From JAMCXS01 sp964459065 (GTDB lineage Bacteria; Acidobacteriota; Terriglobia; UBA7540), in contig CAYWMN010000066.1 of the NCBI GenBank assembly GCA_964459065.1, positions 1-16,261 on the forward strand: a DNA stretch of 16,261 nt, written 5' to 3'. A model generated the notes under the pieces. The model was given only the letters and a program-made list of their open reading frames with translations, did no database searches and had not been told where the DNA came from. Within the stretch, counting starts at the first letter, position 1. Each line of letters opens with the position of its first letter. Shown piece after piece: positions 13,577-16,261 of the stretch. Position numbers and translations under genes: made by a program.

Positions 13577-14440
13577 TCACTTTCGCGACCCGGAGGGTGG
13601 GTCTCCTGCCTCCACCGCCTCAAGCCTGCCGTCTGCCGGTACGCTTGCGGGCAGGGCATACGGCCGCAGGAATTCGGCCATTTCGTTTCCAATCCCTGCG
13701 ATTGACGCCATCAGGCCGCGAACCCGAACGTCGGGCCGGTTAAAAAGCGGCCGCGTGTAATCGAGCGTCTGCACAAAACCGCCTGCGGCTTCCACCAGCG
13801 CCACGCCTGCCGCCACGTCCCATTCGCGTTTCGGTGTCAGCGTCCAGGTGGCGTCTGCCAGGCCGGCGGCCACCCGCGCCAGTTTGTAGGCAACAGAACC
13901 CATCGGCACGATTTCAAAAGAGCTATCGCGAAACCGGTCCCATTCCCCGCGCTTCACTTCGCTGCGGCTGGCCAGCACGGTGGCTCCCGCCAGTGATTGT
14001 TTCCCTTGCCCCGCCATGCCGCTTCCTTTGTAGACAAACCCGGTGGCTGCCGAACCCAGGAAGGTTTCCTGCGTGGCGGGGCTTGCGATGCCGCCTGCTA
14101 GGGCAGCACCTCGGTGCACATAGGCGACGGAAACGCACCATTCCGGAATTCCGGCCACAAACTCTTTCGTGCCGTCAATGGGGTCCACAATCCAGAGGTT
14201 TTCATATTCCAGACGTGAATGGTCATCCACACTTTCTTCTGAAAGCCAGCCTTCGCCCTCACGGCGCAACACACATAGAAGCGCCCGGTTCACGGCAAGA
14301 TCCGCCTCGGTTACAAGCTCTTTTCCAGCCTTCAGCCGCGTCTCAACCGGCCCGGACTCGAACGGCTCCAAAGCCTCCAGCGCCCGCCCCAGCGCCTCCT
14401 CAATCCGCTCAAGAACTTCCGTTTCAAGAAGATCGTTCAT
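13577..14440 (-). CDS. cysQ: 3'(2'),5'-bisphosphate nucleotidase, CysQ type (IMPase superfamily)
   Basis: The 287-residue product belongs to the lithium-sensitive inositol monophosphatase superfamily. Visible metal ligands are E68/E69 in WLSEES, D86 and D89 in WIVDPIDGTKEF, and D208 in REWDVAAG. The TKEF after the DPIDG motif is typical of CysQ/PAP phosphatases, whereas inositol phosphatases usually have TxNF. The enzyme hydrolyses PAP to AMP, removing the product that inhibits sulfotransferases and PAPS reductase. Its place between a sulfotransferase and a PAPS synthase gene strongly supports that substrate. The C-terminal tail (residues about 265-287) is poorly conserved in type. A GGAGGAG lies 14 bases before ATG 14440, farther than usual, so the start is slightly uncertain. 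Confidence 0.93.
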   Translation of the reverse strand: MNDLLETEVLERIEEALGRALEALEPFESGPVETRLKAGKELVTEADLAVNRALLCVLRREGEGWLSEESVDDHSRLEYENLWIVDPIDGTKEFVAGIPEWCVSVAYVHRGAALAGGIASPATQETFLGSAATGFVYKGSGMAGQGKQSLAGATVLASRSEVKRGEWDRFRDSSFEIVPMGSVAYKLARVAAGLADATWTLTPKREWDVAAGVALVEAAGGFVQTLDYTRPLFNRPDVRVRGLMASIAGIGNEMAEFLRPYALPASVPADGRLEAVEAGDPPSGSRK

Positions 14441-14539
14441 TTATATTTTAAATTCTCCTCCGCACCCGCCGCGCCGATTGGCTTGCGATACGGCTTGGTG
14501 TGGATCTCGGCATGGATATCAAAAAGTAAGATCAAGCCG

Positions 14540-14548
14540 ATAATACCA
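14540..14548 (-). promoter_or_regulatory. cysQ: Possible extended -10 element before cysQ
   Basis: On the minus strand TGGTATTAT (14540-14548) fits an extended -10 (TGnTATnnT) with no good -35. Transcription would start near 14533, about 93 bases before cysQ. It lies just after the sulfotransferase stop. Confidence 0.3.
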
Positions 14549-14558
14549 GAGGCCTGCC

Positions 14559-15506
14559 TTAGACAGGCCCGGGCTTTGCTTGCCTCGAGGCGTTCCACAG
14601 TCGCGCGAAGGGTCTTACCGTTCTATGATTGGGCCAGGCCCAATGGCGGCGAGTGTACGTGCAAGCATCCAACACGAAGCATAGCAATTCTGCGATGGCG
14701 CGGCTGGCGAGCGAGCTTTTGCGGGGCCGGTCGGTCCCTTGCCGCAAGGGATCGACTACCGAGTAGCCGTAAGGCTCAAACCTTTTTTCGTACACGCGGG
14801 CCACGCTGCGGTAGTAGATGCGCAGAGGCGACTTTTGGAGCTTGTCATGCCACTGAGTTAAATACCGGGAATTATGGGATCCGTCGGCCTGGTTCTCTTG
14901 AGACGGAGAGGGCTCGGTACCCATGAACGCAGCAATTTCGCGAAGCGACTTGCCGGGGTCCTGAACATAGTCCTCATACCGAATCTCGTACACGCGGGCA
15001 AGGTGCTTCTTGTCCTCATCAAAGAGCTTGTGACACCACAGCCAGTGATCGAACAGATTGTGGGGCCGGGCACCGGCAGACCATTTCTGAGTGGCCAGGC
15101 TCACGGCCACCGGGTGCCGCTGGATGACGACAAAGTAGGCCGGCGGGAAGGCAGCCTGCAGGAAGCGGGTCATCAGCAGATTCCCCGGAGTTTTTTCGAT
15201 GCGGATCGTTTTGCTGCTGTCCCAGTAAGGTTCCCAGCTCCGCAGAATCTTTGCAGCATTTGCCGGGGTGAGCAAAGGCGAGGCCTCGGTCAGGTGCGTT
15301 GCGGGGTTAAACCCGAACCGCCCCGGCCCTCCGCAGGTGTAGTCGCGAGGATAAACGTCCTGAAGATGCTCTCCTTCATCCATTGTAACGCCCGTATTCG
15401 CAAGCGCTGTACAGTCCTTGAATTTCGCGATGTCCCGGGCCAAGGCAGTCGTCCCGCTCCGGTGCAGTCCGCACACAAAAACGTACTTGAAATTGTCATT
15501 CTTCAT
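14559..15506 (-). CDS. Sulfotransferase-family protein (PAPS-dependent)
   Basis: The 315-residue product from ATG 15506 has the two PAPS-binding motifs of sulfotransferases. The 5'-phosphosulfate loop VCGLHRSGTTALA is at 11-23, and the 3'-phosphate motif is VVIQRHPVAVSLATQKW, with R130 and S136. KTPGN (105-109), RYEDYVQDPGKSLREIAAFMG and a C-terminal RVYEKRFEPYGY complete the usual pattern. No signal peptide or membrane segment is seen, so it should act in the cytoplasm, transferring sulfate from PAPS to a carbohydrate, lipid or small molecule that cannot be told from sequence. The open frame continues 120 residues upstream of ATG 15506 but shows no protein-like pattern there, and a promoter-like sequence sits inside it. 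Followed by cysQ and sat/cysC, which recycle and make its cofactor. Confidence 0.9.
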   Translation of the reverse strand: MKNDNFKYVFVCGLHRSGTTALARDIAKFKDCTALANTGVTMDEGEHLQDVYPRDYTCGGPGRFGFNPATHLTEASPLLTPANAAKILRSWEPYWDSSKTIRIEKTPGNLLMTRFLQAAFPPAYFVVIQRHPVAVSLATQKWSAGARPHNLFDHWLWCHKLFDEDKKHLARVYEIRYEDYVQDPGKSLREIAAFMGTEPSPSQENQADGSHNSRYLTQWHDKLQKSPLRIYYRSVARVYEKRFEPYGYSVVDPLRQGTDRPRKSSLASRAIAELLCFVLDACTYTRRHWAWPNHRTVRPFARLWNASRQAKPGPV

Positions 15507-15586
15507 CGGCCAACTCGAAATGTCGCTGTGTCTGGTACGAGCCTGGTGGCCGGGCGGACGCATGGCAGCGCCACACCCCTCGGATG

Positions 15587-15615
15587 ATTGTAAATGCAAT
15601 GGAATGGAGTGTCCA
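15587..15615 (-). promoter_or_regulatory. Sigma-70-like promoter of the sulfation gene cluster
   Basis: On the minus strand TGGACA (15610-15615) and TACAAT (15587-15592) are separated by 17 bases; each differs from consensus at one position. Transcription would start near 15580, leaving a leader of about 75 bases before the sulfotransferase ATG. The rest of 15507-15781 shows no gene I can support. Confidence 0.6.
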
Positions 15616-15781
15616 GTGTCTAAGGCCGTGCATCCGCTTCTCGTTGCGCGGGTCTGCGGGGGCACAGAGGGCTCGTTCGATCGGCTATCGGTCTTCAGGG
15701 ACTCGAACCAAACGCCCCTGATGCGGCATCTTTCGTCGGCGAAGGACGCACAGGGCCGCCGGGGCAAAGTCAAAATCGCCG

Positions 15782-16261
15782 TTAGCGCGGGTTCCTCAAT
15801 AAGCTCCAATGCGGTGAAAGCGTGCCCTGCGCCGTGGGTGAGACGGTCTGGCGGTTCCCGGCCCAATCCTCGGCGGCGACTTTGTAAAAATACGTCCGCC
15901 CGCCTCGAACCGCATCATCCGAATAGGTCTGAAGAAAATACGGCTGCGCGCTGACCACCGCCAACAGATCACTTTGATTCAGGGCGCAGGCTCGATTGGC
16001 GCATCGATAGATGTTGTATGAAGACACGTCCGGTTCCGGCGACTTTCTCCAATACACGATCAGGCTCTTTTCCTCTCGAGCCACACCCAGCCCTCGAACC
16101 GGCGCCGGCGGTGATGTGTTGCGGTCCCGGGTCCGCACTTCCACTTGAGGACTCACCGGGCCTTGGTTGTTGTGCGCGCTGACCGCCGCGACGCGGTAAT
16201 CGTAACGAGTGCCGATCTTGAGCCAGTCATCCACAAACTGGGGAGCGGTTGACTCTCCCAC
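15782..16261 (-). CDS. Fibronectin type III domain protein, C-terminal part (5' end outside window)
   Basis: The frame is open to the right edge and ends at TAA 15782-15784, so only the last 159 residues or so are seen and the GTG at the edge is not a supported start. The visible part contains the end of one FN3 domain (GTRYDYRVAAVSAHNNQGPVS). A complete second follows, from PPAPVRGLGVAREEKSLIVYW through DVSSYNIYR to GRTYFYKVAAEDWAGNRQ. YxYxVxAxD near the end of each domain is characteristic. Such tandem FN3 proteins are usually exported or lipoprotein-anchored and bind or space other surface domains; the signal peptide would lie beyond the window. The paired cysteines in RCANRAC might form a disulfide in an exported protein. 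No functional link with the sulfotransferase can be shown. Confidence 0.87.
   Translation of the reverse strand: MGESTAPQFVDDWLKIGTRYDYRVAAVSAHNNQGPVSPQVEVRTRDRNTSPPAPVRGLGVAREEKSLIVYWRKSPEPDVSSYNIYRCANRACALNQSDLLAVVSAQPYFLQTYSDDAVRGGRTYFYKVAAEDWAGNRQTVSPTAQGTLSPHWSLLRNPR

Noticed and set aside
14551..14569. GGCCTG/CAGGCC hairpin across the sulfotransferase stop, as a terminator
   Set aside because: Only six pairs and no T-run follows on the minus strand.
14735..14751. Perfect 7-base inverted repeat TCCCTTG/CAAGGGA with a 3-base loop
   Set aside because: It lies inside the sulfotransferase coding region, has no T-run and fits normal codons.
15695..15710. GGACTCGAACC, like the TPsiC arm of a reversed tRNA
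   Set aside because: No acceptor, anticodon or D-arm pairing can be built around it; chance match.
1..16261. CRISPR array or second tRNA
   Set aside because: No regularly spaced direct repeats of CRISPR size and no other cloverleaf were seen on either strand.

Overview
The window joins two unlike regions at a tRNA gene. From base 4085 rightward, every gene lies on the minus strand and is compact housekeeping or metabolic DNA. From the left edge to about 4025 the DNA is accessory: transposase remnants, a decayed integrase, pseudogenes and small unknown genes, nearly all real ones on the plus strand. The GC-rich minus-strand block (tatA, CYTH protein, polyprenyl synthase, TatD-family hydrolase, metG), the RraA-like protein, larC and a fibronectin type III protein suggest a free-living Gram-negative-type bacterium. 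Acidobacteriota is my best guess from gene content and order, but that is inference and no marker gene here proves it.

Left region (1-4084), probably a decayed genomic island. It opens with an IS3-type orfA fragment carrying a nonsense codon. After about 500 bases with no recognisable gene come two overlapping genes (690-1139 and 1139-1684). The second encodes a twin-arginine signal followed by four DnaJ-like CxxC knuckles. Next is a two-gene operon (1813-3151): a PD-(D/E)XK nuclease-fold protein and an unrecognised 181-residue partner starting one base after the nuclease stop. Then come a pseudogene with compensating frameshifts, a second IS3-type orfA remnant, and the C-terminal catalytic part of a tyrosine integrase aimed at the 3' end of tRNA-Asn(GTT). 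This is the usual geometry of an element inserted in a tRNA gene, and the integrase has lost its N-terminal part.

Right region (4085-16261), in order of transcription from the right edge: a partial FN3-domain protein; a sulfotransferase with its own promoter-like sequence; a CysQ-type phosphatase; a fused ATP sulfurylase/APS kinase; an RraA-like protein; larC; metG; a TatD-family hydrolase; a long-chain polyprenyl diphosphate synthase; a CYTH-domain protein; tatA; and tRNA-Asn. The sulfotransferase, CysQ and Sat-CysC genes make a complete logic for sulfation: Sat-CysC makes PAPS, the sulfotransferase spends it, and CysQ removes the PAP by-product. No sulfite-forming reductase is seen, so sulfation is at least as likely a purpose as cysteine synthesis.

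Short AT-rich repeats built on TCAATGA and TGATTCA surround metG. They supply artificial in-frame N-terminal extensions to both metG and the TatD-family gene. The strongest candidates for something undescribed are the nuclease/partner pair and the Tat-signal zinc-knuckle pair, both in the island.
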